Source of the DNA: an uncultured Eubacteriales bacterium
GTDB lineage: Bacteria; Bacillota; Clostridia; Oscillospirales; CAG-272
Assembly (NCBI GenBank): GCA_900548735.1
Contig: URMC01000019.1
Span: 1 to 24,723, forward strand
Reading direction: 5' to 3'
DNA length: 24,723 nt
Position numbers and translations under genes: made by a program. Of this stretch, positions 14,320 to 22,574 are shown in pieces (within the stretch, counting starts at the first letter, position 1; every line of letters begins with the position of its first letter). The notes beneath the pieces are model-generated. The model ran no database searches, was not told where the DNA came from, and saw nothing but the letters and a program-made list of their open reading frames with translations.

Positions 14320-15111
14320 ATGGAAAAGAATTTTAATGCAAAAAAGACGGTGAACCTTGTCGTCAACGTCATCCTGTGGATTTTTGTCGCGTTCTGTGTG
14401 TTTGTAACGATTGTTGCGGTGTCGGCAAACGCCAACGCCAAAAACGTGCCTACGGTGGGCGGCAAATGCTACCTGTATGTGCAGTCCGGCTCTATGGACG
14501 CCGGAAAACCCGCAGGCGTGCCGGAAAACAAGCCCTCCGGCTTTTCCAAAGGTACGATGATAATCGGCAAATATATCTCCACGGATGACGCGGCAATCGA
14601 CGCGCTGGAAGTGGGCGACATCGTCACTTACGAATGGGACATCAACGGTGACGGCGTGGTCTCCCCCGGGGAGTACAATACGCACCGTATCACCGCCATC
14701 CGCAGAAACGACAACGGCAACGTTGTCTCCGTCACCACCATGGGTGACAATGAGGAGTACAGCCACGGCTTTTCGGAATCCGTGGATCGCTCCCGCCTGA
14801 TCGCCGTCTATACCGGCACCAAAATTGCCGGGCTTGGCAGCGTGATGACATTTCTCAGCTCCCGCCTCGGTTTCGGGCTTTGCATTCTGTTGCCTCTGAT
14901 CGCGTTTTTCGTATACCAGCTGGTGGTGTTTATCCGGACACTGCTTTCGGTGAAAAACAGCGGCAAAAAGATGATCTCGGCAGCGGACGAAGAACTGATC
15001 CGCCAAAAGGCAGTGGAAGAATACCTCAAAAAACAGGCTGAAGCGGCAAACGACAAGGGCACAACCCCCGAGAACGCGCCGCAGGAAGAAAACAAGGACA
15101 GCAAGAACTGA
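14320..15111 (+). CDS. SipW-like signal peptidase I with an EF-hand-like insertion
   Basis: A 263-residue S26 peptidase of the SipW/ER type, using a Ser-His pair instead of Ser-Lys. Membrane segments lie at residues about 13-35 and 184-207. The nucleophile is Ser58 in YVQSGSMD; the general base is His122 in YNTHRI; TTMGDNEE matches the conserved GDN block. Between them, residues 107-118 read DINGDGVVSPGE, which fits the 12-residue EF-hand calcium loop (acidic or Asn at 1, 3, 5, Gly 6, Glu 12). The C-terminal cytoplasmic tail is charged. It probably cleaves the TasA-like pre-protein encoded just upstream. ATG 14320 is preferred over an in-frame TTG at 14290 because the purine-rich AAGGAA site lies between them. 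A second S26 gene sits at 19498. Confidence 0.88.
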   Translation: MEKNFNAKKTVNLVVNVILWIFVAFCVFVTIVAVSANANAKNVPTVGGKCYLYVQSGSMDAGKPAGVPENKPSGFSKGTMIIGKYISTDDAAIDALEVGDIVTYEWDINGDGVVSPGEYNTHRITAIRRNDNGNVVSVTTMGDNEEYSHGFSESVDRSRLIAVYTGTKIAGLGSVMTFLSSRLGFGLCILLPLIAFFVYQLVVFIRTLLSVKNSGKKMISAADEELIRQKAVEEYLKKQAEAANDKGTTPENAPQEENKDSKN

Positions 15112-15122
15112 CCGATTTCGCT

Positions 15123-15150
15123 CGCGGTCACGGAGAAACCCGTGACCGCG
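15123..15150. other. Perfect 11-bp hairpin between signal peptidase and AAA+ genes
   Basis: CGCGGTCACGG, 6-nt loop AGAAAC, CCGTGACCGCG. It is followed by an A-run rather than a T-run on the coding strand, so it is not a plus-strand terminator. Like the hairpins at 14179-14232, it may be a processing or stability element within the operon. Confidence 0.55.
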
Positions 15151-15193
15151 GTAAAAAAACGCACCGCCTCAAATTTCGCAAAGGAAACGGACT

Positions 15194-16762
15194 ATGAATG
15201 AGTTTTTGTATGGGTTTTTAACCTGGTTCAAATCGTTTTTCGGCAATATGTTGGACGGATTCCTGATGATTGTCAAGGGGATCTTTTTCGGCATTGTCAA
15301 AATTTTTGATCTGACCTATTACTTCAAACTCTGGGCAGATGAGCGCGCCAATTTTGGGGTGCTTGACTGGGTGTTTTCCATCCTCGCGTTTGTGCTCACG
15401 TTTGCCGTGTGGGCGGGGCTGATTTTCCTCGTTGCCTACGGCATCCGCAAATATATCCGGTTTCGCCGCACGCTGGTCGGCAATGAGGACCTACTGGAGG
15501 AAATTGCCGATCTCCATGAGGACGTGGTGCGCCTGACCGAAGACCGGGAACGGATTCTCAAGCTGAAAATCGCCCAGACCGGCGTGACCTATGAGCAACT
15601 CAAACAAATGTTTGAGGGCGAATTCCGGGAGGTGTCGGACGCGATTGCGGAAGGGGAAGAGAACAACTCTGTACCGGATACCACCGGGCGTTTTTCCCGC
15701 CTTGCCGCGGTGGACGCCAAATACACGTTTTATACCGCGCCGGAATATGATACCTCTATGTCGTTGCGGGAAATCTGTGACGACCTGCGCAATTTCGCCT
15801 GCTCCAACAATTCTCTTTATTACGATGTGCGCACCATCCGGCTGATGCTTGCCGGGTTTGCCTGCACCAAACTGATTATCTTACAGGGTATCTCCGGTAC
15901 CGGTAAGACCTCGCTGCCCTATGTGATGGGCAAGTATTTTAAAAACGACGCCACCATCGCGTCGGTACAGCCGTCGTGGCGTGACCGCAACGAGCTGTTT
16001 GGCTACTTCAACGAGTTTACCAAGAAATTTAACGAGACCGATGTGCTCCGCCGCATTTACGAGGCGGGGTATAATGATGATCTCAACGTCATCATTCTCG
16101 ATGAGATGAACATCGCCCGCGTGGAGTATTACTTTGCGGAAATGCTCTCCATCCTGGAAATGCCGAACCCCAAGGAGTGGAAGATCGAGCTGGTTGCCTC
16201 CCGTTGGGAGAACGACCCCGCAAAACTGACCGACGGATTTCTGACCATTCCGCAAAACGTGTGGTACGTCGGCACCATCAATAATGACGACTCTACGTTT
16301 ACGGTCACCGATAAGGTCTATGACCGTGCGTTTGTGATCAATCTGGACAGCAAAGGCATCCCCTTTGATGCCCCGGCGACCGCAAGCAAGAAAATTGCGT
16401 ACTCCTATGTGGAGGCGCTGTATGAAAAAGCAAAGAAAGATTACCCCGTCAGTGACGAGGTTCTGAATAAAATCGAGAAACTGGATCTGTATGTCATCGA
16501 AAAATTCCGCGTGGCATTCGGTAACCGTATTCTCAAACAGCTGAAAAACTTTGTTCCGGTCTATGTCGCCTGCGGCGGCAGTGAGATCGAAGCGATCGAC
16601 TATATTTTTGTGACCAAGGTGTTCCGTAAATTTGAAAGCCTGAACCTCTCGCTTATCCGGGATGAAATCAGAGGGCTGATTGCGTTTATGGACGCGCAAT
16701 TCGGCAAGGGCAGCATGCGGGAGAGCATTGCCTACCTGCAACGCCTGCAAAAGATGTACTAA
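15194..16762 (+). CDS. Membrane-anchored McrB-like AAA+ ATPase
   Basis: A 522-residue protein with a hydrophobic/amphipathic N-terminus (residues about 1-45) and a clear membrane segment at about 58-82, then a coiled-coil-prone stretch (about 97-150) and an AAA+ domain of the McrB clade. Walker A is GISGTGKT (232-239), Walker B is VIILDEMNIAR (299-309) followed by EYYFAEML, the McrB-type arrangement. Sensor 1 lies in YVGTINNDDST (358-368). Classical McrB has an N-terminal DNA-binding domain and a GTPase-specific NTxxD motif; here the N-terminus is a membrane anchor and NTAD is NNDD, so nucleotide choice and DNA targeting are open. It is paired with the DUF2357-like gene that follows, as McrB-like ATPases usually are. 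Ribosome binding site AAAGGAAA. Confidence 0.85.
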   Translation: MNEFLYGFLTWFKSFFGNMLDGFLMIVKGIFFGIVKIFDLTYYFKLWADERANFGVLDWVFSILAFVLTFAVWAGLIFLVAYGIRKYIRFRRTLVGNEDLLEEIADLHEDVVRLTEDRERILKLKIAQTGVTYEQLKQMFEGEFREVSDAIAEGEENNSVPDTTGRFSRLAAVDAKYTFYTAPEYDTSMSLREICDDLRNFACSNNSLYYDVRTIRLMLAGFACTKLIILQGISGTGKTSLPYVMGKYFKNDATIASVQPSWRDRNELFGYFNEFTKKFNETDVLRRIYEAGYNDDLNVIILDEMNIARVEYYFAEMLSILEMPNPKEWKIELVASRWENDPAKLTDGFLTIPQNVWYVGTINNDDSTFTVTDKVYDRAFVINLDSKGIPFDAPATASKKIAYSYVEALYEKAKKDYPVSDEVLNKIEKLDLYVIEKFRVAFGNRILKQLKNFVPVYVACGGSEIEAIDYIFVTKVFRKFESLNLSLIRDEIRGLIAFMDAQFGKGSMRESIAYLQRLQKMY

Positions 16763-16795
16763 ACCCTGCAAAATACGGGAAAGGAGGAGCTTTAC

Positions 16796-19501
16796 GTGGA
16801 TCACGAAACCAATATCCCCCATAACGGTATGCAAAACGAAGAAGAAACGAGTGAGAAAACCACCACTTGGGTGGGGCTTTTGCGCTACCATAAATCCTTT
16901 ACCGCAAAACTGCTCCTCTCCGACCTCCCGGTCAGGGAGTATTATGCAGAAATCGCCACCGAGCTCCTTTCTTACGCGCGCGTGCGCTCGCGCACGGGAT
17001 GGGCGGGGGTCACTTTTTCGGTGGGGCGCGCCCAACTGGCGCGTTGCACCATCAACGGCAAGACCCTTTGCCTGTATCTCGCCGCCGACCCGGAGGAGCT
17101 TTCGGGCGGGCGGTATAAAGCGCGCGGCGCGGCGGCGCGCAAATATGAAAAAACCCCGGCGCTGTTCCGTGTCAAGAGCGCGGGCGGGGCAAGAAACGCC
17201 GTGGCAAAAATCGCCGAAGTGGCGGCAGGGCTGGGGCTTGCCAAAAAAGACCCCCTGCCGGAGCCGATTTCGGCAAAGGCTTTCCCGCAGGACAGTTTCC
17301 AAAATCTCATCACAAGGGGGCTCATCCGCCTGATGAAAGGGAAAAGCGCCGGTGAGCCGGGCGAGGAGCAACCGCCCGAAACGGCGGCGCCTGTCACCGC
17401 CCCGGCAGAAGTGCCGGAGTGCGGAGACGCCTATACCGACACGGTGGAAGCCGTGCGCGGGGTTATCGGTCGCCACGCGGCATACGGCAGCATCTGCGAA
17501 GCGCTGGACGCGGGCGACGCCAGCGTGAAACTTTCGCAAAAGACGATGTTGCGCGCGATTGACGAGGATTGGGTGCGCCGCGTGGAGGACAGTCTGGTCG
17601 CGCTGGACGAACTGATCCGTCGCCCGTCGCACTACATTGCCGAAACCGAAGAGATTCTCCCCATGGAACTGACCAAAAAAATCACCGGCAGATCGGTGGT
17701 GCACCTGTGTCAGCACACCGACTACATTGCCAGCGTCAACGGGGATGAAATCACCCCCTCCAAACTGCTGAATGTCTTCCGCGAGGATTCGGTGCTGACC
17801 TATGAAAATAAGTTTCTCAACACCCTGCTCTCGCACCTGTACTATTTCGTGACCATCCGTTACCGCCTTGCCTTAGAGCAGGGCGCGGACGAGCGGGTGG
17901 ACGAGGTGCAGTTTGAAAACAACTTTTTTGACGGCGAAAAGCGCGGCAAAATCCGGGTCAGCATTGAGGTCTCTGAAAAACTGACCGACCCCGAGGGCGT
18001 GAAAAAAGGCTTTCTCGGCACCGGGCTCTGGCGGCGCGTGGAACGCCTGAACGGCGTGGTAAAGACCTATATGGAGTCGGATTTTGTGCGGCAGATGGGC
18101 AGAAATTACGTCCATCCCCCGATTTTGCGCACCAACGCCATCCTGAAAAACAAGTACCTGCGCCAGTGCCTGGATCTCTGGAACTTTCTGGAGGGCTATG
18201 ACGAGACCGGCGTGGGGCTGACCGTGGGCGAAAAAGTGGTGGAGCCGGGCGTGGATTACCTTTGTGAGCTCAGTGAAAACGCCGCCGCGCAACTGTTGCT
18301 GTTTACCCACCATACCAAAGGCCTTGGAGAAGAGGAGGCGCTTGCCGCCTATGTGACCCCGCAACTGCACCCGGACGTGCGCGTGCGGGAGGATGAGGAC
18401 GAAACGGAAGCCGCCGATTTTGACGTGACGGTGGAAGCGCCGGAGACGGACGGTGAGCGGGACATTCTCTTTGCCGTGCGCGTGGCGCTGGAAGCGGCGG
18501 AATTGTACGTCCCCCCCGTGGAGGAGAATCTGCCGGAATTGCCGACCGACGCGGAGGAGGACGAGGAGGAGCCGGGCGCATTCACATTCCCCGGCATCCG
18601 CTACGAGAAAGATTTTCAGGCGAAAATTCGCCTTGCGGACGAAAAAACGCGCGCATACTTTTTGGAGATTGCCAACGCGCTGTTGTCGCTCCGCCGGGTG
18701 AAAATGCGGGTCAGCCGCGCCTGCTGTACCTTTACGGCAGGGCGGAACAAGCTGGCAAAAATCGCGATCAAGGGCAAGACTCTGTATTTCTATACCGCAC
18801 TGGAGCGGGACATCCTGCCCGCCGGGTTTTTTGCGCGGGATGTTTCGTTCATCAAACGCTATGAGGCGACCCCCACGCTCCTGCGCGTGCGCGGTCCCCG
18901 CGGGCTGAAAAACGCTCTGACGGCGGTGGCGCGCCTTGGCGAGCGGTTTGAACTGCCTGCGGCAAATACCCCCCGGCTGTTGGGCGAAGATGAATTTACC
19001 CCCATGACGGTAGCGGAAATGACCGCCCTTGGGTGGATCCGCCGTGTGGGCGAGACCCCTGCCGGAGAAACGGCACAAGCCGGCGAAACCTCCGCCACGG
19101 AGACGGAACCCGCGCCTGTGGAAACGCCCACGATCAGTGAACAGGAACGCGAACACCTTGACGATCTCAAGCCTTTTGAGTACGCCAAGCGGGAGAAACC
19201 CGACGCCGGGCACGAGGCGGAGTATTTTGAAAATACCTCCGCTGACCCTGACAACTACCCCCTGCCGGAGAATTTACCCTTGGTGGAGGAATTGACGAAA
19301 AACGAGCGTCTGCTTTCCGACATCCGCTACCCGGGGGAGATGGATTACAGCCGTCCTGCCGCAAAGGGCGTGGATGACAGCCGCGGATTTATCGAGGACA
19401 GCAGGGAGGAAGAAAACGGGGCAGGACACCCTGCCGGTACCGGCAAACGCAGTCTTTTTGACCGCCTGTTCGGCAAAAACAAAGGGAAGAGCGGAAAATG
19501 A
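16796..19501 (+). CDS. Large DUF2357-like partner of the AAA+ ATPase with duplicated flanking domain
   Basis: A 901-residue acidic cytoplasmic protein without membrane segments. Residues about 255-500 resemble DUF2357 proteins, which pair with McrB-like ATPases; RRPSHYIAETEEILPMELTK and SVLTYENKFLNTLLSHLYYF are the telling parts. Two copies of another domain flank this core: about 30-183 (KSFTAKLLLSD, LLSYARVRSR, GRAQLARCTINGKTLCLYLA, KYEKTPALFRVKS) and about 600-752 (KDFQAKIRLAD, LLSLRRVKMR, GRNKLAKIAIKGKTLYFYTA, RYEATPTLLRVRG). Acidic linkers (about 530-595) and a polar tail follow. I see no PD-(D/E)xK nuclease motif after the core, unlike McrC-type partners. The start is GTG 16796 with AAAGGAGGAG upstream. 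The gene overlaps the next by 4 bp (ATGA). Confidence 0.7.
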   Translation: MDHETNIPHNGMQNEEETSEKTTTWVGLLRYHKSFTAKLLLSDLPVREYYAEIATELLSYARVRSRTGWAGVTFSVGRAQLARCTINGKTLCLYLAADPEELSGGRYKARGAAARKYEKTPALFRVKSAGGARNAVAKIAEVAAGLGLAKKDPLPEPISAKAFPQDSFQNLITRGLIRLMKGKSAGEPGEEQPPETAAPVTAPAEVPECGDAYTDTVEAVRGVIGRHAAYGSICEALDAGDASVKLSQKTMLRAIDEDWVRRVEDSLVALDELIRRPSHYIAETEEILPMELTKKITGRSVVHLCQHTDYIASVNGDEITPSKLLNVFREDSVLTYENKFLNTLLSHLYYFVTIRYRLALEQGADERVDEVQFENNFFDGEKRGKIRVSIEVSEKLTDPEGVKKGFLGTGLWRRVERLNGVVKTYMESDFVRQMGRNYVHPPILRTNAILKNKYLRQCLDLWNFLEGYDETGVGLTVGEKVVEPGVDYLCELSENAAAQLLLFTHHTKGLGEEEALAAYVTPQLHPDVRVREDEDETEAADFDVTVEAPETDGERDILFAVRVALEAAELYVPPVEENLPELPTDAEEDEEEPGAFTFPGIRYEKDFQAKIRLADEKTRAYFLEIANALLSLRRVKMRVSRACCTFTAGRNKLAKIAIKGKTLYFYTALERDILPAGFFARDVSFIKRYEATPTLLRVRGPRGLKNALTAVARLGERFELPAANTPRLLGEDEFTPMTVAEMTALGWIRRVGETPAGETAQAGETSATETEPAPVETPTISEQEREHLDDLKPFEYAKREKPDAGHEAEYFENTSADPDNYPLPENLPLVEELTKNERLLSDIRYPGEMDYSRPAAKGVDDSRGFIEDSREEENGAGHPAGTGKRSLFDRLFGKNKGKSGK

Positions 19502-20163
19502 AGCAAAAAATCAGAACCATAGCCGGAAACGTGCTGTTTTACGCCGCGTTGGCGTTTGTATTGTTCTGTGCGGTGTTTTTGCTGGTGCGGGGCAGGGGCG
19601 GTCAGCCCACCTACCTCTTCGGTCACAGTTTTCTGTGGGTGGAAACCGCCAGCATGCAACCCACCATTGAGGAAAAAAGCTATATCATGGTGAAAAAAGC
19701 GGGCGAACCCGCGCCCGTGCCCGGTGACGTGATCGTTTTTACCTGTAAAGATTCCACCTCCCCGGTGTACGGCAGTCTGATCACCCACCGCATCGTGGAG
19801 GAGACCGAAAACGGCTATCGCACCAAAGGCGACAACCCGATGTCGGCGGTGGACCCGTGGACGGTGGCGCGGGAGGATGTAGTTGCCGTGTACGAGAAAA
19901 ACGTGCCGGTGCTGACGTTTATCGGGCGCGTTTTCGCGACCAGGACCGGGTTTTTCCTCCTGCTTGGCGTATTTATCGCGATCTGCGGGCTGGTGTATAT
20001 CCCTTCCATGATCAAAAGCGCCCGTGAAGAGACCGAAAAAGAGATGGCGGCGGAAAAGGAAAGGGAAATTGCCCGCCGCGTGGCGGCGGAAGTGGAACGG
20101 CTGGAGCGCGAGGAACGCGGGAAACACAACGCACCCGGCAACGAGCAAGACAGAAAGAATTAA
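19498..20163 (+). CDS. Second SipW-like signal peptidase I
   Basis: A 221-residue S26 peptidase of Ser-His type. Membrane segment about 9-30; nucleophile Ser52 in VETASMQPTI; general base His97 in LITHRIVEE; RTKGDN block near 109-113; second membrane segment about 146-170. The tail is a highly charged helix (EETEKEMAAEKEREIARR...) likely to form a coiled coil in the cytoplasm, which may dock onto another operon product. No EF-hand-like loop, unlike the peptidase at 14320. Start ATG overlaps the stop of the DUF2357-like gene (ATGA), so translation is probably coupled. Whether this one acts on the same substrates is unknown. Confidence 0.88.
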   Translation: MKQKIRTIAGNVLFYAALAFVLFCAVFLLVRGRGGQPTYLFGHSFLWVETASMQPTIEEKSYIMVKKAGEPAPVPGDVIVFTCKDSTSPVYGSLITHRIVEETENGYRTKGDNPMSAVDPWTVAREDVVAVYEKNVPVLTFIGRVFATRTGFFLLLGVFIAICGLVYIPSMIKSAREETEKEMAAEKEREIARRVAAEVERLEREERGKHNAPGNEQDRKN

Positions 20164-20202
20164 ATCAGCCGCGGGGCTTCCGGCGGCGGAAAGGAGAAGC
20201 GG

Positions 20203-22497
20203 ATGAACCGTTTTTTTACAAAGTACGGCAAGCCCGTGCTGTTTTCCATTGTGGTGATTATCTGCGTGTCGTTTTTGGTGCATCTGCTGTCTCTGGGTAG
20301 CGGGTACAATGAAAATATCGACGCACAGGCGGCGGAGCGCGCGGGCGACTACGCGCTGGAGCAGGCGCTGTACACCGAGCGGCAGTTCAACGCCCTGAAA
20401 ACACGGGGCGAGTTTTACGCCGCCCGGCTTTCCGCCTGCCGCACCGAAAGTGAAATTTCGGAGCTGTTGCATGGGGTGGATGATAATCTGACCGCTACGG
20501 AGCGCGAGGTTTTTAAGGACATTTTTTACATAAAAAACGGCGTTCTGATGTCAAAGGACGGCACCCCCGCAGGAGAGTATCCGGAAATCACGGCGCTTTC
20601 CGGGGTCACCCAAACGCAGGTTTCCCGCCTGTTTCAGTTTGAAAACCGCCTGATGTCCTTTGCCGTGGTGTCTCCCGTGGACAGCCCCTATATGAGCGAG
20701 GTGGTGCTGTTGTACGCACGTACCGCCATTTCCATCACCGACTTTATGTACGATGAAGAAAATCGCCTGATTGACAGCGTTGCCAACGCCGCGTGCCTGT
20801 TGCTTTGCAAGCATGACGGGGTGATTCTGGAGCGGCAGATCAACGATACCGACAGAATCAATCTCGGCAGTGCCACGGTGCAGGAGGGGCTTTTCCGCAC
20901 ATTGGCGGACAATAACGGGGAGTACGACCGGATGCTGGCGCTGATCACCGGCAAAGAGGGCGGCACCGAGATCACCACGCTCGGCTCCGAAAAATATGTG
21001 CTGACCGTAACGCCCCCCGGTGCCGGAAACGGCAATATGTTTTTGGTGGGGTTGTACAGCACCGAAACGCTGTGCGGCAGCGGATACTCGATCATGAATA
21101 CCATTTGGGGCACGCTGTTGCTGCTGTGCGGCATTATCCTGCTGTTTGTCGTGCTGTTTGTGGTGGATCGTGTGCATGTCCGTCGTCAGGTTCGTCAGAT
21201 CACGCAGTTGGACGAGGATCTCGATTGCTACACCCAGCTCGGCTTTGAAAAAGCGGCGGACGAACTGCTGGATCGCTACCGCACCTCCCGTTTTGCGGTG
21301 CTGATTTTGCAAATCAGCAATTTCAGCTATATCGGTGAGCGGTTCGGGGAGAGCAAAAGCAAAGAGGTTCTGCGTTTTACCCGCAATATCTGCGCCAACG
21401 CCATGATGCTGGGCGAGACTTATGGTTACATGAAGGACGGCGCTTTCCTCCTGCTGTTGCATTATAAGGACCGGAAAGCGTTGGCAGGGCGGTTGAACGG
21501 GCTTCATGCGCAGATCCTTCAATATGCCGGCTTCCCGGATGGGGAGTATAAAATCAGCGTTTCCTACAGTGTGTATGAGGTGGAGCGCGACAAACGGCAA
21601 AGCGCCGCCCGCATGGTGGAAAAGGCAAAGATGGTGGAAAATAACGCCACGGTACAGCGCGGCACGGTCGCCATCAACTTTTACGGGGATATGCTGCGCG
21701 AAAACTATCTGCGCCGCGCGGAGATTGAGGGCAGAATGGAAAGCGCGCTGGAACATAACGAGTTTCACCTGTTCTATCAGCCGAAATACAATCTGAAAAA
21801 AGGCATGCTTGACGGCAGTGAGATTCTGGTGCGCTGGTTTGACGTTAAAATCGACAGCTACCGAAAACCTGCCGATTTTCTGCCGGTTTTCGAAGAGAAC
21901 GGCTTTATCAACAAATTGGACCGCTTTGTGTTCTATCGTGCATGCGAAAACATCGCGGAGACGGTGCGGCAGAAAAAAACGGTTTTCCCCGTGTCGGTCA
22001 ACGTGTCGCGCGTGACGGCGATTCAGCCCGATTTTGTGGATTATTACATCCGTATCAAGCAGAAATTCAACATCATTGACGGCTTCGTCACACTGGAATT
22101 TACCGAAAGTTTTGCCTATGAAAACTATGAGTATCTTTCCGGCGTGCTGGACAGGCTTCACGCGGCGGGATTCCTCTGCTCGCTGGACGACTTCGGCACC
22201 GGGTATTCTTCTTTCGGCGTGTTGAAATCACTGGATATGGACGAAATCAAAATCGACAAATCGCTCCTTGACAAAAGCGAACATCCGGAGCGGGATGAAA
22301 TTCTGCTGCAATCCATCATCGGGATGATCCGCAAACTCGGCATCAAAATCACGCAAGAGGGCGTGGAGGACAAGGCGGAGTTTGAAATGCTGGAGCAGAT
22401 GGGGTGCGACGTGATTCAGGGTTACTATTTTGCCAAGCCAATGAAATACGTGGATTATCGGGAGTTTGTGGCGACCAACTTTGATAATATCCGGTAA
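20203..22497 (+). CDS. Membrane sensor protein with degenerate GGDEF and intact EAL (c-di-GMP phosphodiesterase)
   Basis: A 764-residue protein. Membrane segments at about 12-32 and 305-328 bracket an extracytoplasmic sensor domain of about 270 residues, cache-like in size and topology. The cytoplasmic GGDEF domain is degenerate: at the signature position it reads YMKDGAF, so cyclase activity is not expected. The EAL domain keeps the catalytic residues: EIL in place of EAL with the Glu retained, NVS, LEFTES, LDDFGTGYSSF, EIKIDKS, QEGVED and GCDVIQGYYFAKPM. It should hydrolyse c-di-GMP. Last gene of the riboswitch operon by spacing (39 bp after the second peptidase, no terminator), so it would lower the signal that switches the operon on. 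AAAGGAGAAG ribosome binding site. Confidence 0.88.
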   Translation: MNRFFTKYGKPVLFSIVVIICVSFLVHLLSLGSGYNENIDAQAAERAGDYALEQALYTERQFNALKTRGEFYAARLSACRTESEISELLHGVDDNLTATEREVFKDIFYIKNGVLMSKDGTPAGEYPEITALSGVTQTQVSRLFQFENRLMSFAVVSPVDSPYMSEVVLLYARTAISITDFMYDEENRLIDSVANAACLLLCKHDGVILERQINDTDRINLGSATVQEGLFRTLADNNGEYDRMLALITGKEGGTEITTLGSEKYVLTVTPPGAGNGNMFLVGLYSTETLCGSGYSIMNTIWGTLLLLCGIILLFVVLFVVDRVHVRRQVRQITQLDEDLDCYTQLGFEKAADELLDRYRTSRFAVLILQISNFSYIGERFGESKSKEVLRFTRNICANAMMLGETYGYMKDGAFLLLLHYKDRKALAGRLNGLHAQILQYAGFPDGEYKISVSYSVYEVERDKRQSAARMVEKAKMVENNATVQRGTVAINFYGDMLRENYLRRAEIEGRMESALEHNEFHLFYQPKYNLKKGMLDGSEILVRWFDVKIDSYRKPADFLPVFEENGFINKLDRFVFYRACENIAETVRQKKTVFPVSVNVSRVTAIQPDFVDYYIRIKQKFNIIDGFVTLEFTESFAYENYEYLSGVLDRLHAAGFLCSLDDFGTGYSSFGVLKSLDMDEIKIDKSLLDKSEHPERDEILLQSIIGMIRKLGIKITQEGVEDKAEFEMLEQMGCDVIQGYYFAKPMKYVDYREFVATNFDNIR

Positions 22498-22520
22498 TTA
22501 TAAACATTATCGGAAATCCC

Positions 22521-22549
22521 TTGCAAAATCCGACAAAAAAGGTTAAAAT
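22521..22549 (+). promoter_or_regulatory. Promoter of the GGDEF/REC/HD-GYP gene
   Basis: TTGCAA (22521-22526), 17-bp spacer, TAAAAT (22544-22549). Transcription would start near 22556, leaving a leader of about 175 nt before the start codon. Confidence 0.7.
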
Positions 22550-22574
22550 ATAAATATACATTGTGCAACATTGT

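Noticed and set aside
15881..17836. 651-codon minus-strand open frame
   Set aside because: Antisense to the AAA+ and DUF2357-like genes and crosses their boundary; no start context or recognisable domains.
15194..19501. Straightforward McrBC-type restriction system
   Set aside because: The ATPase is membrane-anchored, the partner lacks a visible nuclease motif, and the genes are embedded in a fibre/signal-peptidase operon.
20551..22161. 536-codon minus-strand open frame
   Set aside because: Antisense to the GGDEF/EAL gene, whose motifs are unmistakable.
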